48,674 bases of DNA from MED-G16 sp964467915 (lineage in GTDB: Bacteria > Bacteroidota > Bacteroidia > Cytophagales > MED-G16), in contig CAYXSW010000010.1 in the NCBI GenBank assembly GCA_964467915.1, forward strand, positions 1 to 48,674, in the 5' to 3' direction. The position numbers and the translations under genes are program-made. The notes beneath the pieces are model-generated. The model was not told the origin of the DNA. It searched no databases and saw only the letters and a program-made list of their open reading frames with translations. Shown in pieces: positions 1-7,897 of the stretch (position 1 is the stretch's first letter; every line of letters begins with the position of its first letter).

Positions 1-41
1 TCATATTTTTTAAATTAAAGTAATATATAATACAATATATA

Positions 42-49
42 TAAATTTG
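42..49 (+). promoter_or_regulatory. Putative -7 promoter box of the M49 peptidase gene
   Basis: The octamer TAAATTTG matches the Bacteroidota -7 consensus TAnnTTTG. It ends 33 bases before the ATG at 83. No TTG is seen at the -33 spacing. A TTG in the peptidase frame at 47-49 lies inside this box, which argues against that upstream start. Confidence 0.35.
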
Positions 50-82
50 AGAAATAAATTTTTACATAAAAAATACAATAAG

Positions 83-2092
83 ATGTTAAAAGAGAAGATA
101 TACATAATAATATTATTAATAATTGGTTCCTATTCCTGTACAACTCCTGAAGTTGGAAAATCAAATTTTGATTTTTTTTCAGAACAATTTGAAGACATAA
201 AAGTTTTAAGATATCAAGTTCCTGGATTTGATGAGCTGACATTAAAACAAAAAAAACTAGTATATTTTCTTACAGAGGCTGGCCTCGCTGGAAGAGACAT
301 CATGTATGACCAAAATTACAGACATAATCTATCAATTAGAAGAGCTCTAGAAAACATCTACACAAAATACGAGGGAGATAAAGAAAATAAAAACTGGAAA
401 AGTTTTGAGATCTATTTAAAAAGGATATGGTTTTCAAATGGCATCCACCATCATTACTCAAATGATAAATTTGTTCCTGGGTTTTCAGATGAATATTTAC
501 AGTCCCTATTATCAGATACTGAGACATCATTGAATTCTGATGCATTGAATATAATTTTTGATGATAAAGACTCTAAGAAAGTTAACAGAGATGCCAACAA
601 AGGATTAGTTATTGGGTCTGCAGTTAATTTTTATGGTGAAGACGTAACAGAAAAAGACGTTGATACTTTTTATAATATACTAACATCTCCAGACCCAAAT
701 AAGCCCCTATCACTAGGACTGAATTCTAAATTGGTAAAAGAAGATGGTAAATTAATGGAGAAAACATATAGAGTTGACGGCATGTACTCAAATGCTATTG
801 AAAAAATTATTTTTTGGTTAGAGAAAGCAAAAGAAGTTGCTGAGAATGAAAAACAAGAAAAAGCATTTAATCTATTAATTAAATACTACAAAACTGGAGA
901 TTTGAAAACTTGGGATGATTATAATATTGCTTGGGTAGAGACAACTGAGGGAGATGTTGACTACATCAACGGGTTCATTGAAGTGTATAATGATCCTAAA
1001 GGATACAGAGGTTCTTACGAGTCAGTTGTTCAAATTAAAGACTTTGAAATGAGTAGAAAAATGTCTGCAATATCAAAAGATGCACAATGGTTTGAAGACA
1101 ACTCCACCATCATGGATGCTCACAAAAAGAAAAATGTTGTAGGGATATCCTACAATACTGTAAATGTAGCTGGAGAATCAGGTGATGCCTCTCCCTCTAC
1201 ACCAATAGGTATTAACCTTCCTAATGCAAACTGGATCAGAGCAGATCATGGATCAAAATCTATTTCACTAGGGAATATCCTTTATGCATATGGAAATGCT
1301 GGTTCCAGTGGTAGACTAGAAGAATTTGCATACAGCAAGGAAGGAATTGAATTAGAAAAAAAATATGGTAAGGATGCTGATAACTTACATACATCATTGC
1401 ACGAAGTAATAGGACACGCAAGTGGACAAATCGCAGAAGGAGTTGGAACTCCCAAGGAGACCCTTAAAAGTTATGCTTCTTCTCTTGAGGAAGCTAGAGC
1501 GGATCTAGTGGGATTATACTTTATCCCAGATAGAAAAATGGAAGAGTTAGGGGTTGCGCATTCATCTGAAGAAATGGGAAGAGTTAGCTATGACGAGTAC
1601 ATTAGAAATGGACTAATGACTCAGTTAATTAGAATTAAACTAGGAAATGATATAGAGCAATCTCATATGAGGAATAGACAAATGGTTTCTAAGTGGGTAT
1701 ACGAAAAAGGAAAAGCTGAAAACGTCATTGAAAAAATTACAGAAAATGAAAAAACATATTTCGTGATTAATAATTACGATAAACTTAGGACTCTATTTGG
1801 AAGTCTATTAAGAGAAGTCCAAAGAATTAAATCAGAAGGTGATTATGAAGCCGGAAAAAATTTAATTGAAAATTATGGGGTAAAAGTTGATCAGGAATTA
1901 CACATAGAAATCTTGAAAAGAAACGAAAAATTTACTTCTGCTCCGTATAGTGGATTTATAAATCCTGAGCTAGTCCCTGTTTATAATGAATCAAATGAAA
2001 TTACTGATATTAGGGTTACTCAACCAAAAGATTTTGCTACACAGATGATAGATTATGCTAAAAAGTATACTACCCTTCCTGACTATAATTAA
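83..2092 (+). CDS. Dipeptidyl-peptidase III-like zinc peptidase (family M49), lipoprotein
   Basis: Probable zinc exopeptidase releasing dipeptides from oligopeptide N-termini. The HExxGH motif of family M49 is present as HEVIGH (residues 440-445 counted from the ATG at 83), and about 25 residues later comes EEARAD (from residue 469), which holds the third zinc ligand of the family. The length, 669 aa, fits the bacterial members. The N-terminus is a short basic stretch, a hydrophobic run and GSYSC, a lipobox-like signal, so the protein is probably anchored in the envelope rather than cytosolic. I chose ATG 83 because it gives a clean signal peptide; the in-frame TTG at 47 would add a charged extension. 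The gene stands alone; tRNA-Arg begins 4 bases after its stop on the other strand. Family assignment is firm, substrate unknown. Confidence 0.88.
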   Translation: MLKEKIYIIILLIIGSYSCTTPEVGKSNFDFFSEQFEDIKVLRYQVPGFDELTLKQKKLVYFLTEAGLAGRDIMYDQNYRHNLSIRRALENIYTKYEGDKENKNWKSFEIYLKRIWFSNGIHHHYSNDKFVPGFSDEYLQSLLSDTETSLNSDALNIIFDDKDSKKVNRDANKGLVIGSAVNFYGEDVTEKDVDTFYNILTSPDPNKPLSLGLNSKLVKEDGKLMEKTYRVDGMYSNAIEKIIFWLEKAKEVAENEKQEKAFNLLIKYYKTGDLKTWDDYNIAWVETTEGDVDYINGFIEVYNDPKGYRGSYESVVQIKDFEMSRKMSAISKDAQWFEDNSTIMDAHKKKNVVGISYNTVNVAGESGDASPSTPIGINLPNANWIRADHGSKSISLGNILYAYGNAGSSGRLEEFAYSKEGIELEKKYGKDADNLHTSLHEVIGHASGQIAEGVGTPKETLKSYASSLEEARADLVGLYFIPDRKMEELGVAHSSEEMGRVSYDEYIRNGLMTQLIRIKLGNDIEQSHMRNRQMVSKWVYEKGKAENVIEKITENEKTYFVINNYDKLRTLFGSLLREVQRIKSEGDYEAGKNLIENYGVKVDQELHIEILKRNEKFTSAPYSGFINPELVPVYNESNEITDIRVTQPKDFATQMIDYAKKYTTLPDYN

Positions 2093-2096
2093 ATTG

Positions 2097-2170
2097 TGAT
2101 TCCGGAAGGACTCGAACCTTCAACCTACTGCTTAGAAGGCAGTTGCTCTATCCAGTTGAGCTACGGAACC
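2097..2170 (-). tRNA. tRNA-Arg (anticodon TCT)
   Basis: The minus strand folds as a complete 74-base cloverleaf: acceptor GGTTCCG pairs with CGGAATC (one G-T pair), D arm GCTC/GAGC, anticodon stem ACTGC/GCAGT with loop CTTCTAA giving anticodon TCT, and T arm GAAGG/CCTTC with TTCGAGT loop. The discriminator base is A; CCA is not encoded (the next bases are CAA), so it must be added by the nucleotidyltransferase. It reads AGA codons, which dominate arginine usage in this AT-rich window. Its 3' end lies 4 bases from the stop of the converging M49 gene, so any read-through would be antisense to that gene. Confidence 0.95.
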
Positions 2171-2182
2171 AGATAATGTTGG

Positions 2183-2190
2183 CAAATGTA
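2183..2190 (-). promoter_or_regulatory. Putative -7 promoter box of tRNA-Arg
   Basis: Minus-strand TACATTTG followed by CCA matches TAnnTTTG. Twelve bases separate it from the tRNA 5' end, exactly as for tRNA-Ser at 3964-3971. The rest of 2191-2323 shows no gene or hairpin I can recognise. Confidence 0.55.
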
Positions 2191-2323
2191 AATCTATTAA
2201 TTTATTAATGCAAGAGGTGATTCTGAAGGTATTAAATAAGTATATAAAAAAATAATTATTCTATAATTTACTGATAGTATTAATAAACTATATTAGCAAT
2301 ATGTATAACTAAATAATTAAAAA

Positions 2324-3022
2324 ATGAAAAACATTATTACGATAATATTATTTCTTTTTTGTTTTAATACTTATTCTCAACAAATGGCTTATAATGTAGT
2401 TTACGTTAAGGCTGAAGATAATTCCGAATGGCAAATTGGGGATTTATTAGAGAAATACTACACTGATAACAAGATGAAATCTGGTGGTGTAGTTTTTGAA
2501 AAATTAAGACACGGAAGACCTGCTAACATGACTCATAGAATTGTATGGCTATGGGAACTTGGAAACAGAGGAATGGTTGATGGAGAATTAGCTGAATTTG
2601 AAAGATCAAATTTTAGAAATCAGTTAAGAGGGTATATAGATGAATGGGGAATGTCATACTCTGGAAGAATGGTGAACTGGTATGAGGGTGACATAAAAAA
2701 AACTCCATTCGTACATATCTGGGATATTTCTCCAGAAGATCCAGTAGCATTTCAAAAGGCTCATAAAGCTATGGTCGAATCAGTACCTGAAGTTTTTGAA
2801 GGGAGATTTAATGGTTTTGGGACTTATGATATAAATCAACGAAATGGTGCGACTCACTGGGTGTTAGTATCTGGAAAAGACTTAGATGACCATCTCCAAC
2901 TTTTAAATGATCTTGAGACTAAACACTCTACTGCTATGCAAAAATTTATTAATGACAGAGGTAATGTTGAAATAGTTCATGACTTTACATTTGAAAATAT
3001 AAAATACATATTAGGTCAATAA
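2324..3022 (+). CDS. Secreted protein of unknown function, 232 aa
   Basis: I do not recognise the family. The first about 19 residues form a signal peptide (basic start, hydrophobic core, ending ...TYSQ), so the product is exported. The mature part is soluble, rich in Trp and Tyr (for example WLWELGNRG, VNWYEGDIKK, HIWDIS, THWVLV) and has no transmembrane segment. The C-terminal half (about residues 125-230) alternates short beta strands and amphipathic helices in a way that resembles a ferredoxin-like or dimeric alpha/beta-barrel domain; this is only an impression. It is a single-gene unit, with about 150 bases of upstream sequence after the divergent tRNA-Arg and a strong hairpin terminator directly after its stop. 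Confidence 0.8.
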   Translation: MKNIITIILFLFCFNTYSQQMAYNVVYVKAEDNSEWQIGDLLEKYYTDNKMKSGGVVFEKLRHGRPANMTHRIVWLWELGNRGMVDGELAEFERSNFRNQLRGYIDEWGMSYSGRMVNWYEGDIKKTPFVHIWDISPEDPVAFQKAHKAMVESVPEVFEGRFNGFGTYDINQRNGATHWVLVSGKDLDDHLQLLNDLETKHSTAMQKFINDRGNVEIVHDFTFENIKYILGQ

Positions 3023-3023
3023 A

Positions 3024-3046
3024 AAAAGCCCCATCATGGGGCTTTT
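3024..3046. terminator. Bidirectional intrinsic terminator
   Basis: A nine-base-pair stem AAAAGCCCC/GGGGCTTTT with a five-base loop (ATCAT) sits between the converging genes 2324-3022 and 3048-3230. The A- and T-rich flanks let it act in both directions. It is the only clear hairpin terminator I find in the window. Confidence 0.9.
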
Positions 3047-3047
3047 A

Positions 3048-3230
3048 TTATTTTTCTTTTCTTGAAAAGTACTCCTTGTATGTATTGAAATTCCAGAAAT
3101 TAATTCCAAGAGATAATAAGAAAGGAATCAATGCCTCAAACCACATCCCCTGAAATAAAAGATACAAGAGAACTATAAATAAACTTGTGTCACAAACTAA
3201 TAACAGAGTGACTTTTTGTTTTGTATTCAT
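3048..3230 (-). CDS. Small two-pass membrane protein, 60 aa
   Basis: Hypothetical. The 60-residue product begins with a basic MNTKQK stretch followed by two hydrophobic segments (about residues 7-27 and 29-46) and a basic, aromatic tail ending in RKEK, as in small inner-membrane proteins. No known motif. It converges on the secreted-protein gene and shares its terminator hairpin, which starts 2 bases past this gene's stop codon; that placement supports it being a real transcript. It has its own upstream gap of about 125 bases shared with divergent apt. Confidence is moderate because of its size. Confidence 0.55.
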   Translation of the reverse strand: MNTKQKVTLLLVCDTSLFIVLLYLLFQGMWFEALIPFLLSLGINFWNFNTYKEYFSRKEK

Positions 3231-3337
3231 ATTGAGTATACAATCTTAAAAAAATACTATCTAGAAATGAAATAATAGGAGTTAAGAATGATTAAAATAA
3301 TTTAACTCTTTTCATTATGATAGCTCATAAATTAAAT

Positions 3338-3345
3338 TACTTTTG
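3338..3345 (+). promoter_or_regulatory. Putative -7 promoter box of apt
   Basis: TACTTTTG followed by CAAAT matches TAnnTTTG and ends 10 bases before the apt ATG, so the leader would be only a few bases long. No TTG at the usual -33 distance. Confidence 0.5.
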
Positions 3346-3355
3346 CAAATAAATT

Positions 3356-3859
3356 ATGAATATAGAATACGTAAAAAAGAAAATTGAGTTCTATCAAGAT
3401 TTTCCAATTGAAGGAGTTGAGTATATTGATTTAAACCCTATTTATAAAGACTCAAAGGCTAGAGATCTACTTGTAGATAAGTGTATTGAACTAATAGATG
3501 GTATAGATTTTGATTATTTAGCTCTCATTGAGTCTAGAGGTTTTCTTATAGGGTCAATTATTGCTGATAAACTTAAAAAAGGGATTATACTTTGTAGAAG
3601 TAAGAAAGATAGGTTGCCAGGAAAGATACAGACAGTTAGACATAAACTTGAGTATGGTGAGGCAGTAATGCAGGTACAGGAGGGAGAAGGGAAAATATTA
3701 ATTTTTGATGATGTCCTTGCAACTGGAGGCACAGCAAATGGAGCTTATAAAGTATTAAGTCTAGGTGGATACACACCCGTTCATTCACTTTTCTTAGTAG
3801 AGTTATCTCAGTTTGACGTGAAATGTGATACTAAGTATAATAGTGCGATTGTATTGTAA
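3356..3859 (+). CDS. apt: Adenine phosphoribosyltransferase
   Basis: Purine salvage enzyme converting adenine and PRPP to AMP and pyrophosphate in the cytosol. The 167-aa length is typical. The N-terminal stretch with DFPIEGVEYIDLNPIYKD matches the family opening (DFP..G..F.D..P), ESRGFLIG is the conserved substrate-loop segment, and FDDVLATGGTANGA near the C-terminus is the PRPP-binding motif. ATG 3356 is the only start that keeps the N-terminal domain. Single-gene unit; its stop lies 3 bases from the 3' end of the converging tRNA-Ser. Confidence 0.95.
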   Translation: MNIEYVKKKIEFYQDFPIEGVEYIDLNPIYKDSKARDLLVDKCIELIDGIDFDYLALIESRGFLIGSIIADKLKKGIILCRSKKDRLPGKIQTVRHKLEYGEAVMQVQEGEGKILIFDDVLATGGTANGAYKVLSLGGYTPVHSLFLVELSQFDVKCDTKYNSAIVL

Positions 3860-3861
3860 AT

Positions 3862-3951
<90 letters not shown>

Positions 3952-3963
3952 GTAATTGAATGG

Positions 3964-3971
3964 CAAATATA
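3964..3971 (-). promoter_or_regulatory. Putative -7 promoter box of tRNA-Ser
   Basis: Minus-strand TATATTTG followed by CCA matches TAnnTTTG and stands 12 bases from the tRNA 5' end, the same spacing and flanking CCA as the tRNA-Arg box at 2183-2190. Confidence 0.55.
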
Positions 3972-4044
3972 ATTACATCATCTTCTTGTCATAAATTTTT
4001 TCAATTTTTTCTAAATGTGAAAAAGGGTTAAATACACATAGAAC

Positions 4045-4077
4045 TTTGTCTTAAAAAAATTCTATTTCTTAGTTTTG
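4045..4077 (+). promoter_or_regulatory. Bacteroidota-type promoter of the batB operon
   Basis: A TTTG (-33 element, 4045-4048), a 21-base spacer and TAGTTTTG (-7 element, 4070-4077) fit the Bacteroidota consensus completely. The ATG at 4081 is only 3 bases past the -7 box, so transcription would start at or next to the start codon, giving a leaderless mRNA. The in-frame TTG at 4075 lies inside the -7 element and is unlikely to be the start. Confidence 0.62.
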
Positions 4078-4080
4078 TCT

Positions 4081-5052
4081 ATGAATTTTTTAAAATCTCT
4101 TGAATTTAGTGAATTAACACTAATTTTTTTATTTATAATATTCTACGCTATTTATCTAATTAGGCTATATAGAATAAATAAAAAACTTGATGTTTCAATT
4201 AAAAAAGTTTTTTATAAGTTGATACTAAGGTCCATATATTTCATTTTGATGATAATTGCGTTACTTGGCCCTTCTTTTGGAGAAAATAAAAAAGAGGTAA
4301 ATATTGTTGGTAAGGATATTATGATGCTTGTCGATCTATCCGAGTCAATGAATGCAGACGACATAAAGCCGACTAGATTAGAAAAGGTAAAATTTGAGAT
4401 GAAAAAAATTATTGATCAATTTTCTTCAGATAGAATAGGTATAATAATGTTCTCTAGCGAGGCGTATGTTCAATGTCCTTTAACGTATGACAAAAATGCT
4501 CTTAATTTATTCATAGAAACTTTAAATACTGGGCTAGTTCCTAACTCTGGAACAGACTTTGGACCACCTCTAGAATTAAGCTTATCAAAATTAAAAGATG
4601 AAAATTCTAATAATAAAGAGGTTAATTCTAAAATCATAATATTAATATCTGACGGAGAGGATTTTGGAGAAGAAACTGAATCATCATTGGAAAAAATTAA
4701 AAATTCATCTATTAAACTATTCTCAGTAGGAATTGGGAGTCTTAAAGGAAGTAAGATATTATTAGGAAATGGAAAATTTAAAAAAGATAATGAGGGAAAT
4801 GATGTTGTGACTAAACTTAATTCTAATTCACTAAAAGAAACAGCATCATATACTGGAGGAAAATATTTTGAGATTTCAAATGAAATTAATCAGACAGATA
4901 ATTTAATTTCAGAAATAGTAAATATTAAGGGAGATTATATCGAATCAAAAACTGTTGATGTGACAGAAAATAAATATTTTTATTTTCTTTTTTCAGCTTT
5001 ATTTTTGATGATAATTGATTTCATATTTAATTTTAAAATTATATCAATATGA
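4081..5052 (+). CDS. batB: BatB-like von Willebrand factor A membrane protein
   Basis: Member of the Bacteroides aerotolerance (Bat) family; BatA/BatB proteins carry a periplasm- or cytoplasm-facing VWA domain that binds a metal and partner proteins. Counted from ATG 4081 (323 aa): hydrophobic segments at about 11-29 and 49-64, a VWA domain about 78-270 with the MIDAS motif DLSES (85-89), followed by NADDIKPTRLEK and the segment AYVQCPLTYD, both typical of BatB rather than BatA, then a C-terminal membrane segment near 297-315. The stop overlaps the batC start by 4 bases (ATGA). The usual operon partners moxR, DUF58, batA and batD are not beside it: upstream is tRNA-Ser and a promoter, downstream batC then purC. 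Confidence 0.87.
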   Translation: MNFLKSLEFSELTLIFLFIIFYAIYLIRLYRINKKLDVSIKKVFYKLILRSIYFILMIIALLGPSFGENKKEVNIVGKDIMMLVDLSESMNADDIKPTRLEKVKFEMKKIIDQFSSDRIGIIMFSSEAYVQCPLTYDKNALNLFIETLNTGLVPNSGTDFGPPLELSLSKLKDENSNNKEVNSKIIILISDGEDFGEETESSLEKIKNSSIKLFSVGIGSLKGSKILLGNGKFKKDNEGNDVVTKLNSNSLKETASYTGGKYFEISNEINQTDNLISEIVNIKGDYIESKTVDVTENKYFYFLFSALFLMIIDFIFNFKIISI

Positions 5053-5810
5053 GCTACATTCTGGCATTAATTCTTTCAATCATTTCAATAGACAGAGTCG
5101 ATAACATCAATAAATTAACTAAAGCTGCTGAGAAATCATTTATTGAAAAAAACTATAAAGAATCAATTGAAAATTATAAAATATTAATTGACTCATTTGA
5201 ATATGAGAACGAGAAGGTTTACCTAAACTTAGGGCACTCATACTTATTGTCAGGTGATACTCTTAATGCTATCGAAAGCTATAATTATGCGTCTTTAACA
5301 GAAAATAAAAAGGTGAAATCTATAGCATATCAACAGCTTGGAAATGTAAATGAAAAAAACAACAAACTAGAAGAGGCACTAAATCTTTATAAGAAATCAA
5401 TAATTGCTGATAATAATAATACTGACTCTAAGTTTAATTATGAGCTTGTGAAGAAGAAAATGGAAAAAGAAAAAAAAGATAATAAGGATAACAAAGACAA
5501 TAAAGAGAATAAAAACAATAAGGAAAACAATAAAAATAATTCAGATAATAAAAAACAAGATCAAAAGGGTAAAGAAGAAAAAAACAAAGAAGATCAGAAA
5601 AATCAGGAAAACGAGTCTAAAAATAAAAAAGAAAATAATGAAAACAAGAGTAATGAAGAATCTATAGAAGAAAAGTTAAAAAAAATAAATATGAGCAAAA
5701 AGAAAGCTGAAATGATATTAGATGCATTAAATAATAATGAATTTCAGTATATTCAACAACTAAAAAGAAAGCCAAGCAAAAAATTAAATAAAAATAAACC
5801 AGACTGGTAA
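5049..5810 (+). CDS. batC: BatC-like TPR protein with Lys/Asn/Glu-rich tail
   Basis: Probable scaffold partner of BatB. The 253-aa protein has a hydrophobic/signal-like start, then about three tetratricopeptide repeats (roughly residues 22-135; for example the NLGHSYLLSGDTLNAIESYNYA and YQQLGNVNEKNNKLEEALNLYKKS-type helical pairs). Residues about 137-215 are a low-complexity run of Lys, Asn, Glu and Asp, and the last 40 residues contain MSKKKAEMILDAL, a segment seen near the C-terminus of BatC proteins. Translation is coupled to batB by a 4-base overlap and to purC by a 1-base overlap. TPR and position make BatC the best call; the tail composition is extreme even for the family. Confidence 0.8.
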   Translation: MSYILALILSIISIDRVDNINKLTKAAEKSFIEKNYKESIENYKILIDSFEYENEKVYLNLGHSYLLSGDTLNAIESYNYASLTENKKVKSIAYQQLGNVNEKNNKLEEALNLYKKSIIADNNNTDSKFNYELVKKKMEKEKKDNKDNKDNKENKNNKENNKNNSDNKKQDQKGKEEKNKEDQKNQENESKNKKENNENKSNEESIEEKLKKINMSKKKAEMILDALNNNEFQYIQQLKRKPSKKLNKNKPDW

Positions 5811-6745
5811 TGGGAAACACCATACAGAATACTGATTTTAAATTTGATAATCTAATTAAAAAATATACTGGTAAGGTCAGAGATGTATACCACTTCGATG
5901 ATAAGTTAGTGATGGTCGTAAGTGACAGAATAAGTGCATTTGATGTTGTATTACCTAGGCCAATACCGTATAAAGGACAAATTCTTAATCAAATTGCAGA
6001 TAAATTTCTCAAAATGACTGAAGACATAGTCCCTAATTGGATATATTCAGTTCCTGACCCAAACGTTTCTATTGGAAAAAAATGTGAAACTTTTCCTGTT
6101 GAAATGGTAATTAGAGGTTATCTCACAGGGCATGCCTGGAGGGAATATAAGTTAGGGAAAAGATTATTATGTGGTGTAGCTATGCCAGATGGCATGAAGG
6201 AAAATGATAGATTTCCAAAACCTATAATTACCCCGACAACAAAAGCTAAAGTTGGACATGACATAGATATCTCCAGAGAGGAGATTGTTTCATCAAGAAT
6301 AGTTAGTAAAGTCGAATATGAGAAACTTGAAAATTATACATATGAATTATTCAGTAAAGGTACAGAGTATGCTATTTCAAAGAATTTATTATTAGTAGAT
6401 ACTAAGTACGAATTCGGAAAATATAAAAACGAGATTGTTTTAATAGATGAGATCCATACTCCTGACTCTTCTAGATACTTTTACTCTGATACATATCAAG
6501 AATTACAAGATCAAAATAAAGGACAGAGGCAACTGTCAAAAGAATTTGTCAGGCAATGGTTAATAGAAAATGGTTTCCAGGGGAAAGACAAGCAAAAGGT
6601 GCCTGAAATGACTGATGAGATCGTTACTTCTATATCCGAAAGGTATATTGAGTTATATGAAAAAATAACTGGAGAAGATTTTATAAAAAGAAAAACAGAA
6701 AATATGATGAAAGATATTGAATCGAATATTAAAATTGCATTATGA
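5810..6745 (+). CDS. purC: SAICAR synthetase (phosphoribosylaminoimidazole-succinocarboxamide synthase)
   Basis: Catalyses ATP-dependent joining of aspartate to CAIR in de novo purine synthesis. The 311-aa length fits the longer bacterial/yeast-like form. Signature stretches are GKVRDVYHFDDKLVMVVSDR near the N-terminus, RISAFD, the substrate motif VIRGYLTGHAWREY, and EIVLIDEIHTPDSSRYF in the C-terminal half. The ATG overlaps the batC stop by 1 base and its own stop overlaps the STAS gene by 4 bases, so it is inside a tightly coupled operon with unrelated functions, probably reflecting genome compaction. Confidence 0.96.
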   Translation: MGNTIQNTDFKFDNLIKKYTGKVRDVYHFDDKLVMVVSDRISAFDVVLPRPIPYKGQILNQIADKFLKMTEDIVPNWIYSVPDPNVSIGKKCETFPVEMVIRGYLTGHAWREYKLGKRLLCGVAMPDGMKENDRFPKPIITPTTKAKVGHDIDISREEIVSSRIVSKVEYEKLENYTYELFSKGTEYAISKNLLLVDTKYEFGKYKNEIVLIDEIHTPDSSRYFYSDTYQELQDQNKGQRQLSKEFVRQWLIENGFQGKDKQKVPEMTDEIVTSISERYIELYEKITGEDFIKRKTENMMKDIESNIKIAL

Positions 6746-7107
6746 AATACGAAATAGAAAAAAATGATTTATACTATGTAATTACACCTAAAGAAGAGAA
6801 AATAGATTCTGTTCTTTCTCCAACTCTAAAGGCAGACTTAATTACATATGAGGTTGAAGGTGCAAAAAATATAATAATTGATCTTAAAAATGTAAAATTT
6901 ATGGATTCTTCTGGTCTTAGCGCAATGTTAGTTGGAGACAGAACCTTTAGAGAAAAGAATTGTTCTTTTGTGATATGTAATGTAAATAATCACATTGAAA
7001 AAGTACTTAAAATTTCTAAATTAGATACTGTTCTAGATATCTTACCATCACTCCAAGAGGCAATAGATTCAATCCAGTTGGATGAAATAGAAAAAGGTAT
7101 GAATTAG
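6742..7107 (+). CDS. STAS-domain protein (anti-sigma-factor antagonist type)
   Basis: A single-domain STAS protein of 121 aa, as in SpoIIAA/RsbV antagonists that bind a partner kinase or phosphatase and are switched by serine phosphorylation. The key loop MDSSGLSAML is intact (DSSGLS at residues 55-60), with the phosphorylatable serine preceding Gly expected at 57. The preceding strand NIIIDLKNVKF and C-terminal helix are as in the family. No anti-sigma kinase, PP2C phosphatase or sigma factor is nearby, so the partner must be encoded elsewhere. The start overlaps purC by 4 bases; yhhQ follows after 10 bases. Confidence 0.88.
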   Translation: MKYEIEKNDLYYVITPKEEKIDSVLSPTLKADLITYEVEGAKNIIIDLKNVKFMDSSGLSAMLVGDRTFREKNCSFVICNVNNHIEKVLKISKLDTVLDILPSLQEAIDSIQLDEIEKGMN

Positions 7108-7117
7108 AATTCAGTTA

Positions 7118-7873
7118 ATGAGTGTCCTTAAAATAGAAGAAAAGAATAAGCTAAATAATATTTTTATAATCCTTTCTGGAATTTTTATCACTAACGCAAT
7201 AATTGCAGAAATACTTGGAACTAAAATTTTTGATTTTTCATTTTTAAAAAATTTCAGTCTATCAGTTGGAGTCCTTATATGGCCAGTAGTTTTTATAACC
7301 ACTGATATCATTAATGAGTACTTTGGAAAGAGGGGTGTCAAAAAAGTATCGTACTTTACAATTGTACTTATTCTATATGTTTTTGTGATCATCTTTCTTT
7401 CAACAAAACTAACTCCCAATACTTATTGGCTTAATATAAATAACACTGATGCATCAGGAAATTCATTTGATATAGATTACGCATACAACACAATTTTTCT
7501 TCAAAGTATTGGAATAATTATAGGTTCAGTATTTGCTTTCTTAATAGCTCAACTTCTTGATGTTTTTATTTTCCAAAAAATAAAAAAAATTACTAAAGGT
7601 AAATTCATATGGCTAAGAGCTACTGGGTCAACTTTAATATCACAATTAATTGATAGTTTCGTAGTATTGATTATAGCATTTTATTATCTTGCTCCTCAGG
7701 GTAAGGAATGGTCAATTAGTCAAGTTTTTGTGGTTGGTTTTGATAATTATACATTTAAATTTTTTATAGCTATTCTTATAACACCACTTATATATTTTTC
7801 ACATTTTGTTATTGATTCGTATCTTGGAGAAGATTTAGCTTCTAAGACTAAAGAACTAGCCTCAAAAGATTAA
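7118..7873 (+). CDS. yhhQ: Queuosine precursor transporter (YhhQ/DUF165 family)
   Basis: Inner-membrane carrier family implicated in uptake of queuine precursors for tRNA modification. The 251-aa protein has about six hydrophobic segments and the family hallmark around residues 45-65 (WPVVFITTDIINEYFGKRG), plus WLRATGSTLISQLIDS in the second half. It sits 10 bases after the STAS gene and is probably the penultimate gene of the bat-pur operon; the small membrane protein follows after 24 bases. No queuosine biosynthesis gene is in the window, consistent with a salvage role, though that is inference. Confidence 0.9.
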   Translation: MSVLKIEEKNKLNNIFIILSGIFITNAIIAEILGTKIFDFSFLKNFSLSVGVLIWPVVFITTDIINEYFGKRGVKKVSYFTIVLILYVFVIIFLSTKLTPNTYWLNINNTDASGNSFDIDYAYNTIFLQSIGIIIGSVFAFLIAQLLDVFIFQKIKKITKGKFIWLRATGSTLISQLIDSFVVLIIAFYYLAPQGKEWSISQVFVVGFDNYTFKFFIAILITPLIYFSHFVIDSYLGEDLASKTKELASKD

Positions 7874-7897
7874 AATTTTAATTTTTATATTTACAAT

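Noticed and set aside
4075..4080. TTG start for batB two codons before the ATG
   Set aside because: The TTG is part of the -7 promoter element, so it would not be transcribed or would be at the extreme 5' end.
5461..5690. A-rich repeat region as a mobile or CRISPR-like array
   Set aside because: The repeats are codon-level low complexity within batC, not regularly spaced direct repeats.
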